This document shows positions 1-13,300 of a DNA stretch of 64,000 nucleotides, in pieces (within the stretch, counting starts at the first letter, position 1; every line of letters begins with the position of its first letter). A program made the position numbers and the translations under genes. Source of the DNA: Cloeon dipterum. Its lineage: Eukaryota > Arthropoda > Insecta > Ephemeroptera > Baetidae. The stretch is taken from NCBI RefSeq assembly GCF_949628265.1, contig NC_088790.1:8498545-8562544 (forward strand), in the 5' to 3' direction. The notes under the pieces were generated by a model. The model did not search any database and had not been told where the DNA came from. It saw only the letters and a program-made list of their open reading frames with translations.

Positions 1-3000
1 GCAAACGTCACACGGTAGCACTTACCCACGGGGCTGAATCTGAGTGAGAGAGCAGAGCTATTAGAGCCATTGGAATATATCAATGGAGCAGAGCTGGCAG
101 CCTGCGTGCTCGCCGGCCAGTGAATAGAAAATTATAGACCTAATAAAACCGACACACACACGCCGAGCACCGCATATTTGAATATTCAAATAAAAAGTAT
201 ATATAATGAAATCGACTTTTATTACGAAATCTCGACTGTCTCAAAAGTAAACAACCCAAACAACAAGAACCATTCCCAAAAATAGAATATTTATAGACTT
301 CCAGCTCAAGTGCACATGTGGATCGCGCACGGCACGTCTCATTGCTGCTGGAAACAAGAAGTTAAAGCTGAAGGCGAGCCAGCAGCAATTAAGGCTGACC
401 CGCGGCGCTGAGCGGCAGAGAACTCCCTCGGGCCCGTTCGCACGAGGCCCTTTTCGCGAGTCTCCGCCGTGCGTATGTATTCAGCGCGGCACCAAATTAC
501 AGGTGGTGTCTGGATTTATGTTCGGTCGTGATTCATGAGAATGGGAAAATGAGCAATAGACCTGCTGCAACTCGTTGAATCTGAACCCTTTGAGGCGCGA
601 GCGCTCGTAAAATCCTTTTCGGCATAGGCAACCCGCAATGCAGCCGCCAGGGCTGGAAATATCTTTCGCGGCTCCCTGATAATGATAGCCCCGTGAGGCT
701 GCGCCAAGTCAGGAGATGAAATAATTAAAAAGGCTGCGAAAGGGAAAGATAAATAGGAAAAAAGCGCCTGAGCGCCGAATCGCCGCGAGTCAGGTCCTTT
801 TCCTCGTAATTGCCTCTCTCGGTATAGAATTATCCGGCAGGCTAAGATGCGCTGCTGTTTGCTCACTATTGATCAATTGTATAGAGCTGTTTCAGGTACA
901 GTGCATAGTTGAAAGAGGTAATATTCATAACCTAATTGAAACTTTAGATTTGTGAGACAATTACAATTTACTTATTTGAATGATCGCGTCTTATAGCGAC
1001 GAAGTCCAATATATAACCCATATTCTTTTTATAGAGTTTTCAATAACGCATAATTTAAATTAAATGTTTTCTACTCCCGAGATTTTGCGTAATTGTTGAT
1101 CCTTGCAAGGTTGATAATAATTCATGTCAACTAAAAGAAAGTAATGCCATGGAAATGCGATGTGAAAAATCAAACTAAGTTTTTGCATCGATTATGGTGT
1201 ATTAATAATCATAAAACAGTTTGGGAAAACTGCGCGTGTAAGTTCTGAAACGAGACTCATCTGAATGATATCCTGCGTTGTTGAATAACTATATAGGTAA
1301 AACTAATTGACAAGGTCCAAATATTGTTTAACAAAGAGAAACTTTCATTCCAAAATTCTTTCTAATCATTTCTGGGTTGTAGTTATAAAATGAAAATTAA
1401 TTGCAAAATTAAGAATCAACAGAAATATAAAAATTAACTACTTATTAATCAAACAAAGATGACAAATTCGAAACCAACTAAGACCAAGAATAAAGTTAGC
1501 GTACATATTTAAATTGCCTGCATTCCTGTACGTGCATGCTTGCCAAATAAATTCATCTACCAGAACTTCCAAAAAACTTTAATGAATTTTAATATGAAAC
1601 TGAAATAAAATTATTCGAGTTTTCGACGGGTTTCTTCCATTCATGCTCTTGCAAAAAGAAGACTTGGCGTGTTCCGCCTGTTTTTCTGCAGGGTCACACA
1701 CATTCATTCACATATAAAAATGTGTAGCGCGCATCAGTGGTACAACGCGCAGAGGGAATCTCGAGTCTTGGCGAGCGCGCGCGGTGGCTTTTGGTGCTGG
1801 CGGTGGTGCAGAAGGAGCGCATTTGTCAGTGTCCTGCCCGATGATGAATAGACGATGCAGGCGCAGGGGAAAAGGTTCTTTGTTCTAAAGCGACTCTGGT
1901 GCCATAACTTATTGCGAACCATATTTCTTGACGCACCGGCAAGCATAAATATTAGAAATGTGTGTATACACGTACGCTTTTTCCCCTGTGCTTGCGCGTA
2001 CTGCGAGAGAGAGCGCGACCACCGCCAGCACCTCGGGCGCTTTGAATCTCGAAACACGGACCAAAACAGACGCGCCGAGATGAGAGGAGAAGTGCTAGAC
2101 GGCTAGCAAGAGCACGACCAGCGAGTGATAATTTATTTTTATTGTCTTCTATTCTTCCTAATCAAGCGAATAGGCCGCGCCTATATAGCCCACGAAAGAC
2201 AAATCTTCAACGATAAAGCAATTTCAAATATATGGGCCAAGAAATATTATCAAATAGTAATAAAGCAGAAGATTTGAGTTATAGAGATTAATTTTCTTTA
2301 AATTTAACGATTAAAATAATATTATTATAATTAATAAGCATTAACATAACTATTTTTTCCAAGAATTTCGCCACCCAAAATCGAGAAACAATACACCAAA
2401 ATTTATGGTGAAATAATGCTTCGCACCATCTAGGTAATTGCACATTGCAAAATAAAATAATAGTATATATAGAATAGTATATTAGGAAAAAAATCAATGA
2501 AATCGGTGCCGTAAGCTCGCACCTATTGGCAAGTTCCAACTAACAATAAGAGAAAAAGTAAATAAAATAAAAGATCTCGTTTCCAAAAGTCACCCCTTAT
2601 TTCTCATAGCAGCATTGAGTGTTCATAAATTATCTAAAATGATCAAGCTAACAGACCTAATATTATGCCAGAAATTCAAAGAATGTAGTATATATATGCT
2701 GAGGAAATTTTCCACGATGTTTTCAATCGAAACTTTAAAAATTTATGGAACATATATTATGCCCTACATATTTGAGAAATCCCTGACAAAAATCATAACA
2801 CTTTCAACGCTTACACTCCATTTCAAAAATTTTGGTGAGCACACGCGGAATGTTTCATGAACAGTCGGTGCTTTTCCTTTTTCTTCAAATTTAAGAGTGC
2901 TAAACGGTCTTATTTTTTATCCAGATTTCTGCTTAAGTCAAAGGCTGGCAGCCTATATCAGCCCATAAAGGCTGAAATTTGGATATTAACCTGTTAATAT

Positions 3001-3569
3001 TTTGCCTTATTTTTTCTTATAAAATTTATTTGTGTTTTAAACATTTTTGAAATTGACAATATTTTGATGCAAATAAAAAATAGCAAATTACTATGCTAAT
3101 GCCAATTGTATAGAGTAGATGAAGCAGGTATAGCAGGTTGAAGGGGATAAATTACCATCTAGAATTTCTCAGTAGGGTTGTAATATTTAATTGTTATTTA
3201 CTTTTCTCATTCACTTTTCTAGAAACATTATTCGCTGTCAACTCCTTCTCGCGAGAGTCCATCAAATGGTGCGTCAAGACAGACTGTCTGGCAGGGCAGA
3301 CTGACACCCATCAAACTCTCTGCGCGAATGCACGCAAGTGGGTCAGCGCGGCGGGTCATGGGTCAAGTGAAGCCTTTGGGCACGCGAGATGCAGCGCAGC
3401 ACCCATGCGGACATTAGCATATTGCAATGGCACGACCACGACACACGAGGAGGAAGGCAGGCAGCCGGCGACACATGACAATATCAAAAAACACAAGGCG
3501 CGCGATGAAAAGCCACGGCAGCGGCGACAGCTCACGGAATAAAAAATCGGACGCCCCGCCCCTTGGCCA
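1..3569. other. Upstream flank of Lim1, no recognised gene
   Basis: Open frames here are short, overlap on both strands and show no recognisable domain, so I call no gene. The stretch alternates GC-rich patches (about 300-500, 1720-2100, 3240-3560) with very AT-rich DNA. It holds a perfect 18-bp palindrome at 175-192, a consensus splice donor on the minus strand at 19-28, and a cluster of CAGAC/GTCTG elements at 3277-3306. It probably carries promoter and enhancer sequence for Lim1, but this is inferred from position only. Confidence 0.5.
175..192. repeat. Perfect 18-bp palindrome
   Basis: TATTTGAATATTCAAATA reads the same on both strands. It lies in AT-rich DNA about 3.4 kb upstream of the Lim1 coding start. 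It could be a dimeric homeodomain or POU-type binding site, or chance in AT-rich sequence. Confidence 0.6.
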
Positions 3570-4300
3570 ATGGGCTGCGCGGCGGCTGGCATGGCGAGAG
3601 AGGCGAGTGGCGCTGCAGTGCTCCTTGTGGCTAAAGGGGATAAGGTTGAGTTTGGCTCAGCACTCATCAGGCCGGGCCCAGAGGGGCCGGATTCTGCGCG
3701 TGGCCGCCTTCGAGCAGCCGCGGCGGCCGTCCTGCCAGAGAGCCGGCACGGTCAGTGTTGTGGCAACGCTAGACGCGAGCGAACGAAGCGGCACACGCGT
3801 AACCGAAAGAAGCCAGAAGAACCGATCCGCCGAGCGATTGAGAAGGCCGTGTTTGGCGTGCTGGATTTCTCGACCGGCAGGACGTCGACCAAGCGGCTGC
3901 AGCGGGGCCTCGCGGCCGGCAATGAACTAGCCGGGGCCGGCGTGGTGATCAACCCTGTGTGCATCCTGCGCGACAAGCTGGGGACCGTGACGCAGCAGCA
4001 GCCCAACACAACGCTGTCGCCCTACTTCCATCACCACCAGCTGGGCTACCCGGCGGCCGGCGGCCTGGGCGGGGGTCCTCGGGCGGCCGCGGCCCTCCAC
4101 TCAGCGGCCGCCGCGGCCGCATGCAACATGATCACCCTGTGCGCCGCCTGCGACAAGCCCATCCTCGACAAGTTCTTGTTGAACGTGCTGGACAGAGCGT
4201 GGCACGACGAGTGCGTCCAATGTTACGACTGCCACGCGCACCTCACCGACAAGTGCTTCAGTAGAGAGGGCAAGCTCTTCTGTAGGACCGATTTTTATAG
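3570..4300 (+). CDS. Lim1: Lim1 coding exon 1: N-terminal extension and LIM1 domain
   Basis: The last 173 nt (from ATG 4128) encode the first LIM zinc finger, with the run [10 protein letters not shown] typical of Lim1. The 558 nt upstream stay open and encode a basic, then His-, Gly- and Ala-rich stretch. The segment is very GC- and CpG-rich and may be partly 5' UTR. The donor GTGAGC at 4301 leaves two bases (AG) of the Arg codon. Confidence 0.8.
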
Positions 4301-7300
4301 GTGAGCACCCAGCTTATTTTGTCGACTAAATTTTCAGCGATATCCTTATCAGAAAACAAGGTTGCGAGCGCGTGCGGCGCTTCCCTGATTACGCTCGCTT
4401 TTCCTTTCTGCGGCTTTCCTCGTCCTTGTGTTTCAAATCGCAAAATAAGTTCGTCTGAGCAAAATAGATCAGTTGTTTCTAATTGAAGTCAGCCAATTTT
4501 CTGTGCAATTCGGTCACAGGACTTCAAAATCAAAATTGACATATGCACACGGGTGGAGTGCATATTTCAGGGTTTGGGAGGTTTTTGCCAAAATGCAATT
4601 TTTCATTAATACAACTTGATGGAACCTCCAGGATACGCACGGGTATTCGCTTCCCTATTATTATCATAATTTAAGTGCGTTATTTTAAACAACAATAATT
4701 GATGTGCGTTGTGGAAGAGGAGCGCGTGTTCATGTTTAGTCAGAACACCCTAATGTTTTGTAATGTCTTTCTGACGGTTTATTGTATAACTTGGGACAAA
4801 GTTTCAGAATGATAGCCATATGTTCACCTCCTTTGAAAGCTATGTAAGACAAATTGAAACATAATTCTGGCGTTGAACATGCTCATTTTCAGATCAAATC
4901 TTAAAAAAAAGCTATATGACAATACTATAATCAAATTACTTTTAATTAATAGGTTTCATTTTTTCTTTGCTCTCGTTTTAACCTTATGAGAAAGTGTCCC
5001 AAGAATTATTCCTTTCTCGTGATATTTCTTGAAGTGAGATGAACTCTTACACTAACTCATTTTTGAGATATTTAATAGCAAAAAATATTATTGCTAGTTG
5101 GAATGATAATTTTCATCAAATTTATCCTATTTATTAAATAATTTAATCAGTCTAGTCTTTATTCCTCTTAATTCCTTAGCGAGTGAAATTGGAATTTTAA
5201 GATTCAACCGATTCATCATATTTATTATTCACCTTAGTAAAGAAATGTACTGAAACTCGCCAGAATTATGAAAAATTTGAATCAATATCTGATGACAATT
5301 ATAGCATAGGCTTGTCCTCGTTGCTTAAGGAATATCAATAAATTTTTATTCTTCGCCTCTCTCAGCTCCAAAACTGTTGTTAAATTTGAAAAATTTTAAA
5401 TTACAAAACGTCAAATTTTCAATCCATCGCTGAAAATTCCGTCCTCGATCGTTCACAACCTGAAATCTTTCCTGAACCATCATAAAAACTTTCGGCAGCT
5501 TGATCAGAATGAAAGGCCTCTAAAACCACTTCAAAAAATAAATACTAAAATTAAAGTGCATATTTTTATGGTGCGAAGAAGCAGCTCTCTTCTGCGTGCA
5601 ATGGTCATAGAATCTTTATGGACAGAAAGACGAATAGCCATGTCTGATTTTATTGAAATTTAAAACCCACAAGAAATTCTGAACCCAAGCAAAGTTTGGA
5701 TTAAACGGATTATATCTTTAGGAATGCAAAAATATTTTTTAGATTGTGAATGCGTTGTTGCACTAAACCTGAGATTTCCAGCTTGACAACATTACTTCAA
5801 TCTGGAGAAGTATTAAAATAATGAAATACAGTGTGTCCCTTGTCATGTTCAAAAGATTATTATACAAACTTTGTTATTTTTAATACTAAAACACTCTTTT
5901 GTCAGTTTGAATTGTATGGGCACATCATTTCGAAATCAGCCTATACAATAGCCATCATCTACTTATAAGGGTGTGGAAAACCATTTTACAGAGGCTTATT
6001 AAAAAAAATTGGTATCGTATAAAATATTAGCTGTCCCTTACCCTATATTTCAGTACCTGTTTTGCAACAAACAATTTATCTGTTTTTATTTCGTCTTGCT
6101 GTGGCACACTCATATGGAATAAGTAGGCTTCTTGTAGATTTATATTTTTTCAAATTTTTTTTAATGTTGTATATTATATTGATTTGCATTTTATCTCATA
6201 ATATGACTGAATTCGCAGAAATTGGTCGCATTTCACTTGAAATTTTTGAAAACAACGAGGATGAAGTTTCATTTAAGTCTCAAGAATGCAAGCAATCTCG
6301 GGTGAAAATTTGTTTTCAAGGATTATAAGTTCGAAATCACGTTTGTATACAGGTAAAATTAAGTTCGTGTATCACACAATCAATATTCAAGTTGTTCACA
6401 AAAAGAAAATTCATGTTTCTTCGAAAATTGTTAACACGAATAGTTGCCCACATGATAAATGCTCATTCGACGTACGCAACCACTTGGTTACACGCATTAT
6501 TTGCACAAATTTTCAAGTTGAAATTTCTTAATGGGAAAAAAGAAAAAGAGTTCCCGGCCATTTACATATATTTGTCTAGTTCAAATGTCGGTCGTGTTTT
6601 GTTGAAAATCAATGTTGATAATGCTGTGTTGCTCGATAAAACCCAAACTATAGTCAGAAACGAAACTTTGGCTGCTGAGAAAATGGCGTCCAGCCGCGAG
6701 ATAACGTCACTCTTTCGTCTCAGAAATTTAAATATTTGCGTATAAATTACCATGCATTGTGATACTCACGCGCGACATTTGCATAAAAACATGCCCGTCT
6801 CGGAAGTAGGAGCACACAGCAGCACTTTGTATAAATACTCAGGGGGTTGGTCAAAAAGAAAAGGAATTAATGCGGGACTTCCGTGTGTGCTGAGCAGTCT
6901 CCTCCAGCGCAAAAGCAGATTTATAAACTCGGCCGCGCGTTATCTCGCGGCGCACAATATTATTATTCGGCTTGTACAATTTTATGGCCGCCCTATAAAA
7001 ATTTATTGGAGGCTGTAACTCATTTGATAAAACAAATGCGCGCACACACCGGAGTGGGTCTCTTTGCGCTGCTGCCGAGTTTGTATTTGTATTTGTACAC
7101 ACACAAAACACCGATTCAAACGGCGGGGAATCAATAGCGAGTTGCAACCCTGCTGCTGCCGCCGCTGCTCCCGCCCCGTGGAAATAAATTTTAAACCACC
7201 AGCAAGCCAAGGAGCGCTGCGCTGGTCGCGCACAATGGAAAAAATCTTCCCTCTGCCTGTGTGGCGACGTGCCTGAAATAATATCTCGCCTCCCTTTTTA

Positions 7301-10300
7301 TTTTGAATTTTTTTTATTTCTCTCGCCGCTGCACAAACATTTGGTATTCATGGCCAAACTTTGCACCTCGCTCGCATGGTGGGAAATAACAAAAAAGTAA
7401 GCCGGCTTATTGTTGCTGTCAATTGAATGAGTGTGAGAGATGCTCAGCGCGAAACTGCACACTAAAATACGCGTACACGCACAAAGCGAGCTTTGCACCG
7501 ACACAAAACACTCCAGCACGTTGACACACCAGAGTGACGATTTCATTTTTGTGTTTTTCAACATTCACACTGCTTTTGAGCCTCCAGAAGGCTTTGAAAA
7601 TACCGCTCCTGCTGCTATGGCCGAAAACTTGACGTCATTTCAGGACCATGAGAACTATATTATTTGTAACAAAAGATTGGCTATATCAGTTATATCAGGC
7701 TGAAAAACTTCCGGTGATAATTCCGATTTAACTAATTTCACAAACTTGTTTTTATAACTACATGAACATAAAAATTTTATCTAGCTCGGCCCAACATTTT
7801 GTTATCAGAATTAGGCAGAATGTGGTTTTTATCAGTGCTTAGCCCGACAATAATTCAACCATTTAAATTGAGGGAATATGAAATAAATAAAAACAATGCT
7901 GAAACCAGTTGACGTATGATATGATAATAAAATGTCATGCGTGCTTTAAGAGGTCCTATTAAATTTAATTTTGCTCAGTGGAAAATAAACAAAAACACTT
8001 TAATTTATTTTCGCCACTTAAATGATGTATAGTCTTAGTTACGACCAATTTGAAAATTTTGAAGCATAAAATTACAATGATACAAATTAAGATAAATATA
8101 TAGCTCGCGGCACAGCAATGAAGCTATTTTACTTTTAATTTCAACCGAAAAAGTGATTCTGCCGTCCTTGACATCTATACCAAAAATTAGATGGAGACGA
8201 TTTTTATCTCAATTTTTAAATACAAATAAAGCATTCCTATTCCGTGTGGTTAGTACAGATTAAAGAATATCCGTTTTAAATCTGCATCCATTTTCTTTTT
8301 AATGGGGTGCAGCGCACGTTGAGAAAATAACACAATTGTTTTTGCTGCTGACGTCTTCTGATCGCCGGTACGATTGATGAAGAGCAAGTAAACAGCTTTT
8401 TAACACCGTGCAATTAGAGTGAATGAGTGAGTGCAGGTCAAGAATGAATAAAAAGCGGCGGGAACGTGTTATTTTCGCTGTCGCGGGAAACAAAAAGCCG
8501 CGCACTGAACACGTACGCGCGGCCGTCAATTAAAACCAAGAGAGCAGCGCGGACAAATTATTCTAATTTATTTAGATATAAGTATTATTATCGAGCACGC
8601 GATGGGCATAAATCTTTGATGTGATGGACTGCAGCCAACGTGGTTTTATTTATATCAACATTTCGCCGGTTGCAACATACAACTGCTGTGACTTTAATAA
8701 ATAATTTTATGTTCGAGTGAGTGAGCCGAGTCGCGAGCCATTAAAATATATAATAGTGAGCGGTCCTCTACTCTCTCTCCGCTTGCATATATATAGTGTA
8801 ATCACTCTCCGGTCGTGAAATTATTCCGATGAGCGATGCATATTCATAAACAGGCCACATGAGCGCCCGGATTATGGAAATAATAATGAATGCACGATCC
8901 TGCACCAGCCTCTCAAATGCTATATACTCTGAATATGAAAATACACGTCGTGGCAAAACGCACAGACCGCTGCTGCGCTGAAAGAATAATGCAAACGAGA
9001 AAATAAATCAGGTTTGAATTAAGAATGTGTAAATGACCACTTATGAAATATAAGACTCTAATCATTCTGAAATAAATTGAAAGTATGATCATCCTTTGTA
9101 ACCACTTATTGTTATAAAACAGGATTTGAATAATTGTTTCTGAATTGTGATGTTTATGCTTAGCTACTTATTGATTGAATCAAATGCCAATTAAAAAAAA
9201 AAACTTGAAACAATTTTTGGCCTAACCTAAATATTGTACTAATTGTCCCCACTGCAAAGAAATAAATTAAAGAATTTAGAATTTAAAATATCATTAATTT
9301 TTAATTAGTAAAATATGTCGAAAAAATTTTATTTCAGATTTTCACAAATCATTTGAACGGTTCTTGTGAAGTTATAAAAAATAATAAATCACACCAACCA
9401 TAGAAAGAGTGGAAATGAATCGAATTACAACTATTATTTTTAATTTATTTATTTTTACTTTATAAATATGGTATGATGTTTGCTACTGCTTTGCTGGATT
9501 CTTCGATTATCGAGTTTCGCATCAGGGCCATATGGGAGTACGCGTAATAATTTATGCATTGGCTGACGAGTCGGGATTTATCCACGTATTGCGGCTGGCC
9601 TGTGTGTGGACATCTGGGGGCTTATAAATTATTCGCCACTGCTGCGATGAGTCGCGCGCTTTTATCTCGCGAGTTGAGCCTTCGCTGAGCGGCCAACTTT
9701 TCAACTTTTCTCTCCAGCTCGCGGAGAGGCGATATACAAACGAGAAATAAACTGCGAGAGCGGATTTTGGCATTAATTAGCGCGCTCATCTTGATAATGC
9801 TCTGGCTGCAGCAATATGTATCTGAATTTGTGTGTGTTGACCCTCTCTTTTCCTGCGGGCGCTCGATTAATTATTTCGTGCCGTTTGATTTGGGCAACGT
9901 TGCTGTTTATTTATTTATTTGCCCGGTCAGGAGAGAGAAATCATTTCACGCGCGCAGCATGTTTGGGAGGCAATAGGGCAGAATGATCGAATTAAACCAA
10001 CCGAATTTCAAATTTATCAAATTCGATTTTAAAGCCTTTTCACTCTCTGTTCACAGGCGGTACGGCACAAAGTGTGGTGGTTGTCTACAGGGGATTTCGC
10101 CGAGCGACTTAGTTAGAAAAGCGCGGGGCAAAGTGTTCCACCTGAACTGTTTCACGTGTCTTATATGTCGAAAACAGTTAAGCACTGGCGAAGAACTCTA
10201 CGTCCTCGACGACAATAAGTTCATCTGCAAGGACGACTACCTCAGTGGGAAGAGCTCGCAAGGTAAGTGTCAGAACTTTTGGTCTCTTCTCGCAGTGAAC

Positions 10301-13300
10301 TTGAAACTCGATCGTCTTGATGTGTTTGATTTTTTTTTCTTATTTTCCTTCAATTTTTGGAAACGCTTATTATTCGTCTGATTGACCAGCAGTGGCTGAA
10401 AAAAATAAATATATGCATTACAAAAAGACCCAAAATTACCATTTAGTGCAACACTATCCCGTCTCTTTCATGGAAATGAGCGTTAGTAAGTGGCGTCTGG
10501 TCCCTCAAATTCGGAAATTATACGTGCAGGCCTCTCCCCGTTGTAATTACCGCGACCAGAGCTGTCCAATATATTTGATTGATTGGCGGTCAGTCACGGC
10601 GGCAAAAAAGAATAAAGAACCGATCGCTCTGGCTGCACCGAAATCCAAGAGGCCCGCTGAATGAGAGGGTCTCCGTGCGTATATATAGGGATACACGCAC
10701 TGCGAAAATGAAGCGGTGCGTCGGACAGCTCGAGGATTTATGGGGCGCTGGAGGAAGGGTCACTTGACTTGCGGGAAGGAGAGCGCACATGCAGGCGCCT
10801 GCCCACCATCCGACAACAGGTCTAGACTGAGGTCAGTTTTGGTCCCCTGGAATTAGCATTAATTCGGCTGGGGGAGCAGAGCGCATTATTATTTTTCACG
10901 GGAAATCGGAAATTGATGGGTGCCTTTTGACCGGTGGGCCCTTGTTTGTGCTTGAGGAAATTTAATCATTGTTTTAGAAATTTTGAGAATAGCTGTTCAC
11001 AAAGAACTAGACCTTGAATTTTGATGAGCGTTTGGAAGCCTAAGTAGAATAAATCAACAGTGATCCAAGAAAAATAAACGGCCACTGAACAATATGGAAT
11101 GGACTGAAGAGTGCAATATTCCCATTGTGAGAGATACTGCAGAAGGTTTGGTTAGGTTGACGGTCTTGGCGCCTCTGTAGCCTCACACGACAACGTGGCA
11201 AGATAAGCTTCTACTCGTTGTAATGCCCAAATAAATACCTTCGCAGTCCTTCGGGATTCCTTGATCTATTAAGATATAAAGCATTTCTTATGAAATTATT
11301 ACATGAAATTTAGTATTACTATTTCGAAATTCGTGGTGCAATTCGGTTTTGAAATGCATATTGGTCAATATCGTCAACATGATAAGATTATATAAGCCTT
11401 TAATCCCTATTTTCCCACGCCTTGTTATGTCTGTCTCACCTAATGGCCACTCGCTAGCCAATTCACCGAGTGACGCGGAAAGTTGGAATTTCAAGTATCC
11501 GCTGGCTGAGTGATAAAATCAAATATCCAAACTGATTGTGAATGATAGGATGAAAAATCCAAAAATATTATTCATGTCGGAGGCCTCTGACACCGATTAA
11601 CTGCAACTTTCAGTGCACACTTGACACCTGCAATCGATTGGAATACATCAATTATTTTTCTATAAACTCGGTAGTTGACAGTTTAAAAATGTTCAAGTTG
11701 TATTATTTTATTTGCCATAAAACTGACTTTGCAGGATTCAATTGATAAATTCATTGCCAAAATGCAGACAGGTATATTTTGATCAATAATTGCTAAACTG
11801 ACTGATATACATTTTTTTCCTGACCTTTGGATGCCATTTTTGAATGTAAATAATGCTGCAATTTAATTTAAAATGAATGTTCTAAATTATAATTTAGCAT
11901 ATTTTAGTTGAAGCTCTATTTACACCTAGATTGATCAAAGTTTTTGACCGAAATAACTGCGTTATATAACAATTACAGGGACACATTTATTGGAATTATT
12001 CAATTAGTGATATCAGCTAATAGCTCTCATCTAATAGAGACATAAAACGGAAACAAAGGGTTGACGTGGCAGCTGGCGAAATCGTGAGAGATGGCCGCGC
12101 ATATGTCATCTGGCACAAAAAGTCGCCCAATTTTTTGTCAGTTTCCTAATAAAGCAATGGCACGCACGCGGCGCGGAAACATCCGGCCGCACGAATACGA
12201 ATGCGAGAAATAATAATCGCGTCGCTCGAGTTGAGAAGTGTATATGTAAGTGAGCGGCGTGTGTATAAACAACGTGATCTGCCGGCCATCAGGGTAATTG
12301 GCCGAGTTTTTTGTACCTGTCCAGCAGGGCACGCATTTTCGCCCTCGCTTTCCTCTCTGCAATTTGCGCTCACCGCAAAGGGCGATTATTATTTTAGGAG
12401 GAAAGGGACACCGCGAACGCGTTTATTGTTGTTATTAGAGCCGCCGGAATAATTTGGGTCGGGGGGTTGAGAATTACAATTAGGCAGCGGAAAAGGGAAG
12501 AACGGTCGACGCTGAATATACACAGCACACATATTCGCTGAACGGAACTTGCGCGTTTTGATAAGCGAGCTGTGTGCTTTCCTGCGCTGCACGCGCGGAA
12601 AATTTGCTTTTTGAAAACGAGCGAAAATGTGTGATTTCTGGGCGGATGTTATAAATAGAGAGCACTTAATTCTGGTCAAATTATATAGAAATATCAAACC
12701 AGGAAATTGCCTTTTTTCAAATTAAGGCAAATAATTTATCACTTCTGTTGTTAGTTGGTATAATATGAACGTTAATATGTGTGTTGTCACAGTTGTGATT
12801 AACTTTGTGTATATCAACATGCATGATAAATCAGAGAGTGATATAATTTTCAGCACAAAAAGGAAGTGGGGGCTCAGGCTGCGAAACAGGCTATATCATG
12901 CTGGCGAGCGATTTTGAATTTGCACCAAAAGCGACAAAAACAAAGCGACCACACCGCTATCGCTGTCACTGAATCGAAAACTGTTGTCATCACACACATA
13001 CTGGTTGGCTCGTTTACAAGATTCGCAGTTTGATTGTGCATATTGGATAATATATAGGGAGTAAATCCGTGTTGAGGCTATAATTCACTTAGCTTTCTAG
13101 CTAAATAAACTAGCTTTAACTTTTAACACACTTGTCAAATTATTGTTACTTAAAAATAATTTAGTGCAAAAAATTGCTATTTTTTCAAATATTTCGATTT
13201 GTTTAACCAAGCATAATATTTTAATTATAGTAAACAAATTAATATCTTGAGTGATATTATAACAATTTCCACAATTTCGTAGTGACTACAATTTGTTAGC

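Noticed and set aside
516..866. 116-codon minus-strand frame near the left edge
   Set aside because: No recognisable motif, and it crosses GC-rich and AT-rich DNA with no codon pattern that I can distinguish.
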